This document shows positions 9,043-18,630 of a stretch of 64,000 bases of DNA, one piece after another; the first letter of the stretch is position 1, and each line of letters starts with the position of its first letter. Where the stretch lies: assembly GCA_024639935.1 (NCBI GenBank), contig JAHEFZ010000001.1:62001-126000 (forward strand), read 5' to 3'. The stretch is from Microbacteriaceae bacterium. Lineage in GTDB: Bacteria; Actinomycetota; Actinomycetes; Actinomycetales; Microbacteriaceae. The notes under the pieces were generated by a model. It did not search any database. It was not told where the DNA came from and saw nothing but the letters and a program-made list of their open reading frames with translations. A program made the translations under genes and the position numbers.

Positions 9043-9939
9043 GTGTCCGACTTCCTCTCCCGCGTCGCTTCTGCTCCCATCTCGTGGGGCATTTGCGAAG
9101 TTCCCGACTGGGGCGCGATGCTCCCTAAAGAACGTGTCTTGGGGGAAATGGCTGGGCTGGGTTTCACCGCGACAGAACTGGGCGCGGCGGGGTTCCTGCC
9201 GGATGATCCTGCGGAATTGACCGCAGAACTCAATCAGCACGGAATGGCACTGCTCGGAGGTTTTACTCCCGTGGTCGTTCACGACCCGGCTCAACGTGAC
9301 GCGACGATTGCAAGCGCCACCGCCGTCGCGCAATTGTTTCAGAAAGCCGGCGCGACCAAGATGGTGTCGTCAACTATCCAGGACTGGGACTGGGCATACC
9401 CACGCGCCTTGACGACCGAGGAAAAACGTCACATGACCGAGATGCTCAACGTGATTGATGACATCTGCGGCGAGCACGGTATTCAGCAGGTACTCCACCC
9501 GCATGTTCAGACGCTCGTCGAGACGAAAGATGACATTTCGCGCGTGCTCGACAGTTGTGATGTCAGTTTCTGTCTCGACACGGGACACATGGCATTCGGC
9601 GGCCAGGACCCCGTGGAATTCGCCAAGACAGCTTTCAACCGCGTCGGACACGTCCATCTCAAGGACATCCGTCTCGACATGACCGCGGCGGTACTTCGAC
9701 GTGAAGTCTCGCTCATGGCGGCGACACAAGCCGGAGTGTTCACAAACCTCGGGGCCGGTGATGTCGACATCCTCGGTGTCGTGCAAACCCTCGAAGCCGG
9801 CGGTTATCGCGGGTGGTACGTCATCGAACAAGACACCGCAATCACGAACGGGTTCCCCTCCGAGGGCGAGGGGCCGGTCACAAGCGTCTCGGCATCACTC
9901 AAATACTTGACCGACATTGTCGCCCCCACTCTCGGATAG
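9043..9939 (+). CDS. iolE: Sugar phosphate isomerase/epimerase TIM-barrel protein, IolE-like (myo-inosose dehydratase)
   Basis: Likely GTG start at 9043 with GAAAGG upstream; APISWGICEVPDWG, HPHVQTLVE, CLDTGHMAFGG, VGHVHLKDIR. Confidence 0.8.
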   Translation: MSDFLSRVASAPISWGICEVPDWGAMLPKERVLGEMAGLGFTATELGAAGFLPDDPAELTAELNQHGMALLGGFTPVVVHDPAQRDATIASATAVAQLFQKAGATKMVSSTIQDWDWAYPRALTTEEKRHMTEMLNVIDDICGEHGIQQVLHPHVQTLVETKDDISRVLDSCDVSFCLDTGHMAFGGQDPVEFAKTAFNRVGHVHLKDIRLDMTAAVLRREVSLMAATQAGVFTNLGAGDVDILGVVQTLEAGGYRGWYVIEQDTAITNGFPSEGEGPVTSVSASLKYLTDIVAPTLG

Positions 9940-9943
9940 ACCA

Positions 9944-10888
9944 TTGGAAACCGTGGATGTTTTGAGTGTCGGCCGGATAAGTGTCGACCTGTATTCGATG
10001 GAACCGAATGTCGGATTCGACGGTCAACAGAACTTCCAGAAATCCGTGGGCGGAAGCCCAACAAACGTGGCGGTTGCCGCGGCGCAGCTCGGACTTCGAG
10101 TCGCGCTCGCCACGAAAGTCGGGGGCGACGCGTTCGGCGAATACGTGAAAACTCGACTTGCGGAATGGGGTGTCGACACAACTTTTGTGGACACCGTGAA
10201 AGATGCGCAAACACCTCTCGCGTTCGCCGCCCTGACACCCCCCGAGAGTCCGACCGTCATTTTCTATCGAGGCCCGGCCGCCCCCGACACCTCATTGACC
10301 ACCGCTGATGTGCCCGCCGATGTCGTGAAAGGTTCTCGCATTCTGTGGATCAGCCAAGCGTCGCTTGCACAAGGGTCAACGGCAGCGACATGCCTCGATT
10401 GGATGTCACTTCGGTCTCGAGACACCCACACCATCCTCGACCTTGACTACCGACCAACGCTGTGGGCGAGTCCCGCGGATGCTCGAGCGATGGCCACGCG
10501 GGCAATTTCCCTAGCAACTGTTGTCGTAGGCAATCGCGAAGAAAGCGCAATAGCCGTCGGAACCGACGTGCCCGACGAGGCGGCCGATGCGCTTCTCGCA
10601 GCCGGAGTTCAACTTGCGATCATCAAACTAGGTGCTGAAGGTGTGTTGCTCGCGACCGCAACCGAACGGCTCCGTATTCCCTCACTTCCCATCGAGGTGG
10701 TGTGTGGGCTCGGAGCTGGCGACGCTTTCGGCGGTTCGCTCTGCTACGGACTTCTCCACGAATGGGGACTCGACCGAATTGGTCGCTTCGCGAGTGCCGC
10801 GGGCGCGCTAGTTTCGACGCGTCTAACCTGTGCCGACGCGATGCCGACGGTGAACGAGCTCGCCGACATGATGGGCGAAGCCGCATGA
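9944..10888 (+). CDS. iolC: 5-dehydro-2-deoxygluconokinase (PfkB family)
   Basis: PfkB fold: VGRISVDLYSMEPNVGF, GGSPTNVAVAAAQLG, GLGAGDAFGGSLCYGLL. Start codon uncertain (TTG 9944 or GTG 9953). Confidence 0.85.
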   Translation: METVDVLSVGRISVDLYSMEPNVGFDGQQNFQKSVGGSPTNVAVAAAQLGLRVALATKVGGDAFGEYVKTRLAEWGVDTTFVDTVKDAQTPLAFAALTPPESPTVIFYRGPAAPDTSLTTADVPADVVKGSRILWISQASLAQGSTAATCLDWMSLRSRDTHTILDLDYRPTLWASPADARAMATRAISLATVVVGNREESAIAVGTDVPDEAADALLAAGVQLAIIKLGAEGVLLATATERLRIPSLPIEVVCGLGAGDAFGGSLCYGLLHEWGLDRIGRFASAAGALVSTRLTCADAMPTVNELADMMGEAA

Positions 10889-11802
10889 ACCTCGACCACG
10901 CCCGCTATCGCGAATTGATTGACGCGCGCGCGTTCTCTCCGGACTCATTCACCGCGGCACTCCGGTCACGACACCGACGTCCGATTGTCGGAACAGATGG
11001 ACGGCTCATCATCCTCGCAGCTGACCACACCGCACGGGGCAAGATTTCACTCGGATCCGACCCTGTGGCGATGTCTGACCGATTCACCCTTCTCGATCGA
11101 CTCGTTCGCTGTCTCGCCATGCCCGAGGTAGATGGCGTACTCGCGAGCGCCGACATTCTCGAGGAACTCGCGTGGCTTGGTGCGCTCAACGACAAAGTGG
11201 CGATCGGCACGATGAATCGCGGGGGCATCATCGGGGCGGCCTGGGAATTGGACGACCGCCTGACCGCGTACGACACGAACCACATCGAAGCGATGGGTTT
11301 GGACGGCGGAAAAACGCTCGTTCGAATCGACTATTCCGACCCCGGTGTGGCTCGAACGATTGAGACGGTTGCGCGCCTGACCACCGAACTCGCCGATCGA
11401 CAACTGATGGCGATGATCGAACCGTTGCCGTATCTGAAGGACTCGGCAGGGCGGGCAATCCTCGACACATCCGTTGAGGCGCTCACCACGGTGGTGGCCA
11501 TAGCGTCGGGCCTCGGCTCTTCCTCCGCCTACACCTGGTTGAAAATACCCGCGACCGCTCGTATGGCCGAGGTGGCTGCGGCGACGACGCTTCCCATCCT
11601 GATGCTCGGCGGCGAGCCGGTGGGTGATTCCGACGAGACCTTTGCTCTGTGGGAGACGGCGATGAAAGAACCTAATGTGCGCGGCGTTGTCGCCGGACGC
11701 ACACTCTTGTACCCCAACGACGGTGACCCGGAAGGAGCGGTGGGTCGCGCGGTCGCAGCTGTTCGACCCGCCGCATCAATTCAGCCGAGAGGAACGAAAT
11801 GA
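10885..11802 (+). CDS. Cgl0159-type (beta/alpha)8-barrel aldolase-like protein of inositol catabolism
   Basis: Internal ATG overlaps the iolC stop (ATGA); LIILAADHTARGKI, GTMNRGGIIGA, LKIPATARM; located between iolC and iolB. Confidence 0.75.
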   Translation: MNLDHARYRELIDARAFSPDSFTAALRSRHRRPIVGTDGRLIILAADHTARGKISLGSDPVAMSDRFTLLDRLVRCLAMPEVDGVLASADILEELAWLGALNDKVAIGTMNRGGIIGAAWELDDRLTAYDTNHIEAMGLDGGKTLVRIDYSDPGVARTIETVARLTTELADRQLMAMIEPLPYLKDSAGRAILDTSVEALTTVVAIASGLGSSSAYTWLKIPATARMAEVAAATTLPILMLGGEPVGDSDETFALWETAMKEPNVRGVVAGRTLLYPNDGDPEGAVGRAVAAVRPAASIQPRGTK

Positions 11803-12692
11803 CCTGGTTTTTCCCCGCAGGAACTCTCGCCCACGACGTTGCCGACGTGAATGTCACGCCGGAAAACGCGGGCTGGGCTTACAGCGGCCTTCGCGTCTAC
11901 ACGCTGAACCCCGGCATCACCATCACGGTGACACTCGATGGCGAGGAGGGCGTGCTCGTACCACTCTCGGCAGAAAATGTGTCGGTCACAGTGGGCGATA
12001 CCACTTTTTCTCTGGCCGGGAGAAAAGGAGTTTTCGCGTCAGTTTCTGACTGGATTTATATTCCAGTCGGATCAGTCGTCTCAATAACGGGAGATTCAGG
12101 CGAGATTGCGATGTGCACCGCGCGCGCCAGCAACGTCCTCCCCGTACAGCATGTCCCCGCAAATGCGGTGCCCGTCGAAGTACGTGGGTCGGGCCGCGCG
12201 ACGCGTCAGGTGACCAATATCGCGACACCGACGTCATTCACGGGGGCACACCGCATCAACGTGTGTGAGGTCATCACTCCCGGAGGAAACCTTTCATCGT
12301 GGCCGCCCCACCGACACGACGGAATCGGTGATTGCCCAACCACGAACGAAGAAATTTACTATTTCCGCATCGGGCGCGGCGAAAGTCCTCACGGCGACCC
12401 GACCGGTCAGGGATTGTTCCACATCTATACCGTCGACGGATCAGTCGACGATACAGTCACGCTTCACGACGGTGACGTCTATAACGTTCCGCAGGGCTAT
12501 CACGGTCCGACAGTAGCTCCGCCGGAGTATCCGATGTACTTTCTTAACGTACTGGCTGGTCCGGGAGACGAGAGAACGATGGCGTTTTGCGATGACCCCG
12601 AGCACCACTGGATTCGAGAGACTTGGAACACCCAAACACAAGACCCCCGTCTGCCGATGACCTCGGCATCGGGCCGCGTAGAAAAGAGTTGA
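11799..12692 (+). CDS. iolB: 5-deoxy-glucuronate isomerase
   Basis: 297 aa; LSSWPPHRHD, EEIYYFR, HDGDVYNVPQGYHGPTVAPPEYPMYFLNVLAGP. Confidence 0.9.
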   Translation: MTWFFPAGTLAHDVADVNVTPENAGWAYSGLRVYTLNPGITITVTLDGEEGVLVPLSAENVSVTVGDTTFSLAGRKGVFASVSDWIYIPVGSVVSITGDSGEIAMCTARASNVLPVQHVPANAVPVEVRGSGRATRQVTNIATPTSFTGAHRINVCEVITPGGNLSSWPPHRHDGIGDCPTTNEEIYYFRIGRGESPHGDPTGQGLFHIYTVDGSVDDTVTLHDGDVYNVPQGYHGPTVAPPEYPMYFLNVLAGPGDERTMAFCDDPEHHWIRETWNTQTQDPRLPMTSASGRVEKS

Positions 12693-12694
12693 GT

Positions 12695-13879
12695 ATGAAC
12701 CGTCGAATTGGTGTCGCCGTATTGGGTCTCGGCTGGATGGGGCAGGGGCACAGTCGTTCAATGCTTCGAATTCCATCGCTTTTTCCGAATCGCTCGTTCG
12801 ACCCGGTGCTCGTTGTCTGCGCAGACACCGAAGAGGAACGACGCGAGTGGGCGGTGCGTGACTTCGGATTCCAACGTGCCGTCGCAGACTGGCGCGAAGC
12901 GATCGCATCAGACGACGTCGACGTGGTCTGGGTTACCGCTCCCAACATGTTGCACCTCCCGATGATTGAAGCGGCGTGTGCAGCAGGTAAATCCGTTTTT
13001 AGCGAAAAGCCGATTGGGGGAAAGCCCGAACAGACGGTCGCCGCCTATGAGATGGCAAAGAAGGCCGGTGTTCGAACCGGTGTCGGCTACAACTATCTGT
13101 GGGCTCCTCTAGTGATGCACGCGCGGAATCTCATTGCCTCCGGTGAACTGGGCGAAATCACCCACTATCGCGGTCGATTTGTGTCGATGTACGGTAGCGA
13201 CGAACTCGGGCTGCTCACCTGGCGCTTCATCCTTGACCAAGCAGGTTACGGTGTGACAAGCGACATCCTCAGCCATTCCGTGTCGCTCGCGCAGTACCTT
13301 ATTGGGGACATCACCGACGTTGTGGGGACGCGTAACACGACGATTCCACGACGTCCGCTTCCCACGGGAGCAGCAAGCCACTATGGCCGCGGACGGCCCG
13401 ACGACCCGACGGGTGAGGTAGAAAACGAAGACTTTGCCTCGATGCTTTGTAACTTCGAGAACGGTGCGACGGGAACGTTCGAAGTGAGTCGCACGTTGGT
13501 CGGCCCCGAAAGTCAAAATGCGTTCGAGGTTTTTGGCACGAAAGGTGCATTGTCGTGGAATCTCGAAAAGATGAACGAATTGCAGTACTACAAACTGACC
13601 GACGACATTAGTTCCGGATATACCACGATCTACGGTGGCGATCGCTTCCCGTTCCACGGAGTTTTTTCACCCGGTCAAGCAAACCCGATTGGGTTCGAAG
13701 ACCTCGTCGCGATCGAAGACTATTCATTCCTCGAAGCATTAGCGACGGACGGGGCGTTCTCGCCGAGTTTCCGCGAAGCCGTTGATGTCGTGAACGTACA
13801 ACAGGCTCTGATCAATTCATGGGATTCCAAGACGTGGGAATCCGTGACAGACCTCACAGGAGAAAAGCGTGGCAATTAA
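12695..13879 (+). CDS. Gfo/Idh/MocA family oxidoreductase
   Basis: ATG at 12695 two nt after the iolB stop; VLGLGWMGQGHSRSM, FSEKPIGGKPEQ; second oxidoreductase of the cluster. Confidence 0.85.
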   Translation: MNRRIGVAVLGLGWMGQGHSRSMLRIPSLFPNRSFDPVLVVCADTEEERREWAVRDFGFQRAVADWREAIASDDVDVVWVTAPNMLHLPMIEAACAAGKSVFSEKPIGGKPEQTVAAYEMAKKAGVRTGVGYNYLWAPLVMHARNLIASGELGEITHYRGRFVSMYGSDELGLLTWRFILDQAGYGVTSDILSHSVSLAQYLIGDITDVVGTRNTTIPRRPLPTGAASHYGRGRPDDPTGEVENEDFASMLCNFENGATGTFEVSRTLVGPESQNAFEVFGTKGALSWNLEKMNELQYYKLTDDISSGYTTIYGGDRFPFHGVFSPGQANPIGFEDLVAIEDYSFLEALATDGAFSPSFREAVDVVNVQQALINSWDSKTWESVTDLTGEKRGN

Positions 13880-15719
13880 GACCATTCGAATCACGACCGC
13901 CGAAGCGCTCGTGCGCTTTCTCATCGCTCAGCGCACCATAGTGGACGGCGCGAACGTCCCCCTCTTTCCGGGCGCGTATGGAATTTTTGGCCACGGAAAC
14001 GTGACGAGCCTCGGGCATTCGTTGGAGACGCATCGGGATGCGTTCCCCGTATGGCGTGGTCAAAACGAGCAAGGTATGGGACTGGCCGCCGCTGCTTTCG
14101 CCAAAGCGTCACGCCGTCAACAAATTATGGTGTGCACGAGCTCAATTGGGCCGGGGGCGACCAACATGGTGACGGCAGCCGGTGTCGCCATGTCCAACAG
14201 GCTTCCCGTCCTTTTCATCGCGGGTGACACCTTTTCGACTCGACTACCGGACCCCGTACTTCAGCAGGTCGAACACTTCGGCGTTCCCTCAACTACTGTC
14301 AATGATGCGTTCCGGCCAGTCGTTCGATATTGGGATCGCATCACCCACCCTGCACAAATACTCAGTTCGCTACCGCAGGCGGTCGCGACGATGCTCGATC
14401 CCGGTGATTGCGGGCCGGCATTTATCGGCTTACCCCAAGATGTCGCCGCCGACGCATTCGACTTTCCGGAGTCGTTCTTTGCGATGACAGTGCACGAGTC
14501 CCCCAGGCCTCGACCTGACCGCGGTCAACTCGCGCGCGCAGTCGAATTGCTGCGATCGGCACAGCGACCCGCGATCATCGCGGGGGGCGGGGTGCATTAT
14601 TCGAGGGCAGAAACCGAACTGGCACACTTCGCCGAAAAGCACGGAATCCCTGTCGTTGAGACGGTGGCAGGCAAGTCTTCGCTCGTTGCGAGCCACTCCC
14701 GCTACGCCGGACCGGTCGGAGTGACGGGTGCGGAAGCGGCAAACGCGGTGGTTCGAGACGCCGACGTCGTTCTCGCGGTCGGCACACGTCTGGAGGACTT
14801 CACCACGGGTTCGTGGACGTTGTTCCCGCCCGAAACGCAATTTGTCGGTCTCAACGCGGCACGCTTCGATGCAATCAAGCACCGATCTGCACCACTCGTC
14901 GCGGATGCCCGTGAAGGACTCCTCGAATTGAGCGAAGCGCTCGGTGATTGGACAACTGATTCGTCCTGGACCGAGAGCACGTCACAACTGCGAAGCCAAC
15001 TCGACGTCTTTGTCAGCAGCCGCACCGCGGACGACGGAGTATGGCCACCCAGTTACGCTCAACTCGTTGGTTTGGTTCATGATTCCGCGACAGAAGAAGA
15101 TTATGTGCTCACGGCCGCAGGCGGACTGCCCGGCGAACTCAACATCAATTGGATGAGTAAAGCCGTCGCCAGTTTCGATTGCGAGTACGGCTATTCCTGC
15201 ATGGGGTACGAAATATCGGGCGCGTGGGGCGCAGCTATGGCTCGATCGCGCGGTGAAGTATTTGCCATGGTCGGCGACGGTTCGTATCTGATGATGAACT
15301 CGGACATTTACGCCTCGGTGCTGTCTGGACACAAAATGATTCTCGTGGTCTGCGATAACGAGGGATACGCCGTCATCGAGCGACTACAAACAAACCAAGG
15401 TGGTGCGTCCTACAACAACATGTTGGCCGATTCCTCGGGAACCGGAACCGACGCACGCGTCAACTTTGCCGCCCACGCCGCATCGATGGGTGCGGTGACG
15501 TTCGAGGTGCACAGCCTCACAGAATTCGCCGACGCGCTCGTCAAGGCGCGTCAGGTGGACACCACCGCGGTAATCGTGACAAAGGTTCGTGCACATGACT
15601 TCACCGAAGGTGGTGCGTTTTGGCAGGTCGGAGTGCCCGAAGTGTCCGACCGGGCAAGCGTGGCCGCCGCGCGCGTCTCAATGGACGAGGGACTCAAGCG
15701 ACAGCGTCCCGGCGTTTAA
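13869..15719 (+). CDS. iolD: 3D-(3,5/4)-trihydroxycyclohexane-1,2-dione acylhydrolase (ThDP-dependent)
   Basis: 616 aa; IFGHGNVTSLGHSL, ThDP-family GDGSYLMMNSDIYAS; GTG start with AGGAGA upstream. Confidence 0.9.
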   Translation: MAIKTIRITTAEALVRFLIAQRTIVDGANVPLFPGAYGIFGHGNVTSLGHSLETHRDAFPVWRGQNEQGMGLAAAAFAKASRRQQIMVCTSSIGPGATNMVTAAGVAMSNRLPVLFIAGDTFSTRLPDPVLQQVEHFGVPSTTVNDAFRPVVRYWDRITHPAQILSSLPQAVATMLDPGDCGPAFIGLPQDVAADAFDFPESFFAMTVHESPRPRPDRGQLARAVELLRSAQRPAIIAGGGVHYSRAETELAHFAEKHGIPVVETVAGKSSLVASHSRYAGPVGVTGAEAANAVVRDADVVLAVGTRLEDFTTGSWTLFPPETQFVGLNAARFDAIKHRSAPLVADAREGLLELSEALGDWTTDSSWTESTSQLRSQLDVFVSSRTADDGVWPPSYAQLVGLVHDSATEEDYVLTAAGGLPGELNINWMSKAVASFDCEYGYSCMGYEISGAWGAAMARSRGEVFAMVGDGSYLMMNSDIYASVLSGHKMILVVCDNEGYAVIERLQTNQGGASYNNMLADSSGTGTDARVNFAAHAASMGAVTFEVHSLTEFADALVKARQVDTTAVIVTKVRAHDFTEGGAFWQVGVPEVSDRASVAAARVSMDEGLKRQRPGV

Positions 15720-15771
15720 ATTTTCGTTGAACGAGGTTGGATGGTTCGACTTCACTGAGGGGAGGTGTGCC

Positions 15772-16239
15772 GTGGAAGAAATTAAACTTGTCATCTGGGA
15801 CCTCGATGACACGTTTTGGGTCGGCACCATCTCTGAAGGTCCCATCCGTCAGGTCAAACGTCATCACGAAATTGTCGTCGCTCTCGCTCAACGCGGAATC
15901 ATCAGTTCGATTTGCTCGATTAATGAACCCTCGGTGGCCTTCGCAGAACTTCGCACATCGTCGATAGTTGACTATTTTGTGCTCCCGAGTATCGATTGGA
16001 GCCCCAAGGGCCCGCGAATTCGACAGCTGATCGCGGATCTGGGTTTGCGTCCCATCAACGTCCTTTTTATTGATGACCTCGTTACAAACCTTGACGAAGC
16101 TCGATTTACTTCTCCTGGGTTAAATGTCGCGCTTCCAGAAATTCTTGAGTCCCTTCTTGACGAGCCTTCGGTTGACGGGGTGCCTGACCCAGAACTAAAA
16201 ATATTGAAACAGTACAAGGGTCTTGAAAATAAGGTTTAG
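15772..16239 (+). CDS. HAD-IIIC family phosphatase (FkbH-like stand-alone domain)
   Basis: GTG at 15772 preceded by GGAGG; VIWDLDDTFWVGTISEGP, CSINEPSVAFAEL, NVLFIDDLVTNLDEA. Confidence 0.7.
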   Translation: MEEIKLVIWDLDDTFWVGTISEGPIRQVKRHHEIVVALAQRGIISSICSINEPSVAFAELRTSSIVDYFVLPSIDWSPKGPRIRQLIADLGLRPINVLFIDDLVTNLDEARFTSPGLNVALPEILESLLDEPSVDGVPDPELKILKQYKGLENKV

Positions 16240-16296
16240 GAACGCCCCAGAATTTTTCGAGCCAATCCCTTACCCCCTCGACGGCACGCTGGACAT

Positions 16297-17220
16297 TTAT
16301 TGGGCGAGCTGCCATTCAATTTGCTTGCGAATTCCTTCACTGAAGCTGGTGGTAGGGGCAAATCCAAAGGTTTTATGAGCCTTTTCCGTCACGCCTGAGG
16401 TGGTTCGTTGATCTCCTTTACGGGCTTCCATGTTCTTAATACGAGCGGGTTTTCCGATTTCTTGTTCAATGGAGGCAATAGCGTCATTCAGCGTTACCGA
16501 ATCGCCTCCCGCAATATTAAAGACTTCGTTTGTTGCGCCGGTCTCCGCAATTGTTGCCACGATTCCCACGCAGTCGTCAATATACGTGTTAGTTCGCGAC
16601 TGAAGTCCGTCACCGTAAACGATAAATTCCTTCCCCGCACTGATTGCCTCGATGAGTTTGTGATACGCCATGTCAGGCCGCTGTCCCGGTCCAAAAACCG
16701 AGAAAAGTCGAAGAATGGTGTGGGGTAATCCTTGCGTACGGTGATAGGCGCGGATGAGTTCCTCTGCGGCCAGCTTGGTCACACCGTAAGGCGAGGTCGG
16801 CAGGCATTCGCTTTTCTCGTCACCGATTGCCGTGATGCCGTAAACGGACGACGTTGAAAACTGGACAAAATGGGTCTTTTCACCGACGCGATGTGTGATG
16901 AGGTTCTCCACCAGCTTGATATTGCAGGTCATGTAAGTGTCAAACTCCGACCAGCTCGTCATGAGGCCGGGCATTGCCGCCGCATTGACAACCACGTCAA
17001 ATTGGTCAGGAAGAACATCAAGCTCACCCCGCAAATCAACCACTATTTTGTCGATGTTGGGGACGCTACTCAACCGTTCCCAATTGACAAATTTTGGCTC
17101 GTTCGGATACAGCCGGTCCAAAAACATGTCTGCCGCAACAACATGATGCCCGCGATTGGCTAGCTCACGTGCGACGCCGGATCCGATGAACCCGGCAGCC
17201 CCCGTTACCAATATTTTCAA
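16297..17220 (-). CDS. NAD-dependent sugar epimerase/dehydratase (extended SDR)
   Basis: 307 aa; TGAAGFIGSGVA, SSVYG, YGVTKLAAEELIRAY, FSVFGPGQRPDMA. Confidence 0.85.
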   Translation of the reverse strand: MKILVTGAAGFIGSGVARELANRGHHVVAADMFLDRLYPNEPKFVNWERLSSVPNIDKIVVDLRGELDVLPDQFDVVVNAAAMPGLMTSWSEFDTYMTCNIKLVENLITHRVGEKTHFVQFSTSSVYGITAIGDEKSECLPTSPYGVTKLAAEELIRAYHRTQGLPHTILRLFSVFGPGQRPDMAYHKLIEAISAGKEFIVYGDGLQSRTNTYIDDCVGIVATIAETGATNEVFNIAGGDSVTLNDAIASIEQEIGKPARIKNMEARKGDQRTTSGVTEKAHKTFGFAPTTSFSEGIRKQIEWQLAQ

Positions 17221-17362
17221 TCGTCAGACCTTCCTGAGTAGCTTCTTTCCCATTATCGAGGGTGCGCACCTAATTAGACGCCTATTAAGGAAACTGACAG
17301 CCACAGTTCCGTCCGAAGGTCATTTTCCCGTCGCAAGGACGGAAATTGAGCGGCATACAGTG

Positions 17363-17435
17363 CGCGCCTGGAGGGATTCGAACCCCCAACCGTCTGATCC
17401 GTAGTCAGATACTCTATCCGTTGAGCTACAGGCGC
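17363..17435 (-). tRNA. tRNA-Arg(ACG)
   Basis: Reverse complement GCGCCTGTAGCTCAACGGATAGAGTATCTGACTACGGATCAGACGGTTGGGGGTTCGAATCCCTCCAGGCGC folds as a cloverleaf; anticodon loop CTACGGA. Confidence 0.95.
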
Positions 17436-17540
17436 ACATTGTCTCTCGACAACTTGACGAGTCTATCAGAGTGGATTATCGCGCCAAAACCGAGGTCTCG
17501 CTGGGGGCTAGGGTTGGAAATCTTCTAGAATAGAGAGATT

Positions 17541-18587
17541 GTGACGACAAACTCTGGAGCACCCCGACTGAGGGCCGTTGTCTACATCGGGCCAGTCAAA
17601 ACGGGCTCCACCGCATTCACGTTACAAATGTGCGCGTCACAAGAGCGTGGTGAACTGGGGAAATCCGTTGTTTATGCCATGCCGCGAACTATTCGCGTAC
17701 ACAACGAGTCGCATGTGGTAATCCCTGAACACATCAGGCATCTCGCGCCAAAATTATCCTGGAACCGACAAACAGGGGAGGACCAGGTTGTCAAAGGTAA
17801 GTTGCAAAAGGTTTTCCGCGATCAAGTGCGTGCTTATCTGGATGACCTGACGAACGAACTTCGTTCTCGTGCGACGTCAGACACAACCGTGTTTTTTGTC
17901 GAAGAAACATTGTCGCGACGACCTAACCCCGGAGACCTGACTTCGGAACTTCTGACTCGCTTTGATTCCGTTGACTATGTCTTTGTTGCTCGCGCACAGC
18001 AATACATTGTTTCGTCCGCCATCGGACAGAGACTAAAAGGGGGCGCCCATCCCAGTTCGTGGGATGCTCGAGTCTCGACTTTTCTATCCAATGAGAACCT
18101 TGCACACCAATTCGATTACGCAAGCATCATTGATCGATGGGGATCGAGCGAACCGCGAGTGAGGTCAATTGTGGTGCCGTTCCTTGAATCAGATCGCGGC
18201 ACTCAAAAATTGTTCGAGCGAATCCTGAAATCAGTAGACGTTAGTGCAAATCTCGGCAAACCGCTCAAACGAAGCGGTAACTTTATGGCCTCGCGTTTTG
18301 AAATTTCTGCCATCGGGTTTTACAAGAAGGTAGCTTTTCGATTCTCGCAAAAACGTATACAACGCGGCCTTCGACGTTTCAGCCTCTTCGGCGTCTTCAG
18401 ACTCGCGATCGCGCTGGTCGCTCGGTTAATCAGAAGCCCTCGCTGGGAAATCCTTCCAGACGAGCGAATCGTCATCATCGATCACTATCGCGAATCCAAT
18501 TTGCGCTTCCGAAAGAAGTTGGGCGACTTGGCTGAGTCCGTCGAATGGACTGAATGGTTTCAACGCGGCAACCTCATCAACCGTTGA
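17541..18587 (+). CDS. Sulfotransferase-like P-loop protein, paralog 1
   Basis: 348 aa; VVYIGPVKTGSTAF (PAPS 5'-phosphosulfate loop-like), VDYVFVARAQQYIVSSAIGQRLK (3'-phosphate R...S motif-like), C-terminal HYRESNLRFRKKLGDL...WTEWF shared with four other ORFs in the window. Confidence 0.65.
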   Translation: MTTNSGAPRLRAVVYIGPVKTGSTAFTLQMCASQERGELGKSVVYAMPRTIRVHNESHVVIPEHIRHLAPKLSWNRQTGEDQVVKGKLQKVFRDQVRAYLDDLTNELRSRATSDTTVFFVEETLSRRPNPGDLTSELLTRFDSVDYVFVARAQQYIVSSAIGQRLKGGAHPSSWDARVSTFLSNENLAHQFDYASIIDRWGSSEPRVRSIVVPFLESDRGTQKLFERILKSVDVSANLGKPLKRSGNFMASRFEISAIGFYKKVAFRFSQKRIQRGLRRFSLFGVFRLAIALVARLIRSPRWEILPDERIVIIDHYRESNLRFRKKLGDLAESVEWTEWFQRGNLINR

Positions 18588-18630
18588 GGCAACTTTCAAT
18601 TCTCGAACGGTTTCGTGTGCGCCTGTGAGG

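Noticed and set aside
9370-9831. Long antisense ORFs such as 9370..9831, 13109..13657, 37749..38438 and 60730..61533
   Set aside because: They lie opposite well-supported genes and show composition typical of antisense frames in GC-rich coding DNA, with no recognisable motifs.
10702-10884. N-terminal extension of the 10702..11802 ORF (MWARSWRRFRRF...)
   Set aside because: Overlaps the iolC coding region in another frame; the internal ATG at 10885 with ATGA overlap gives the conserved protein start.
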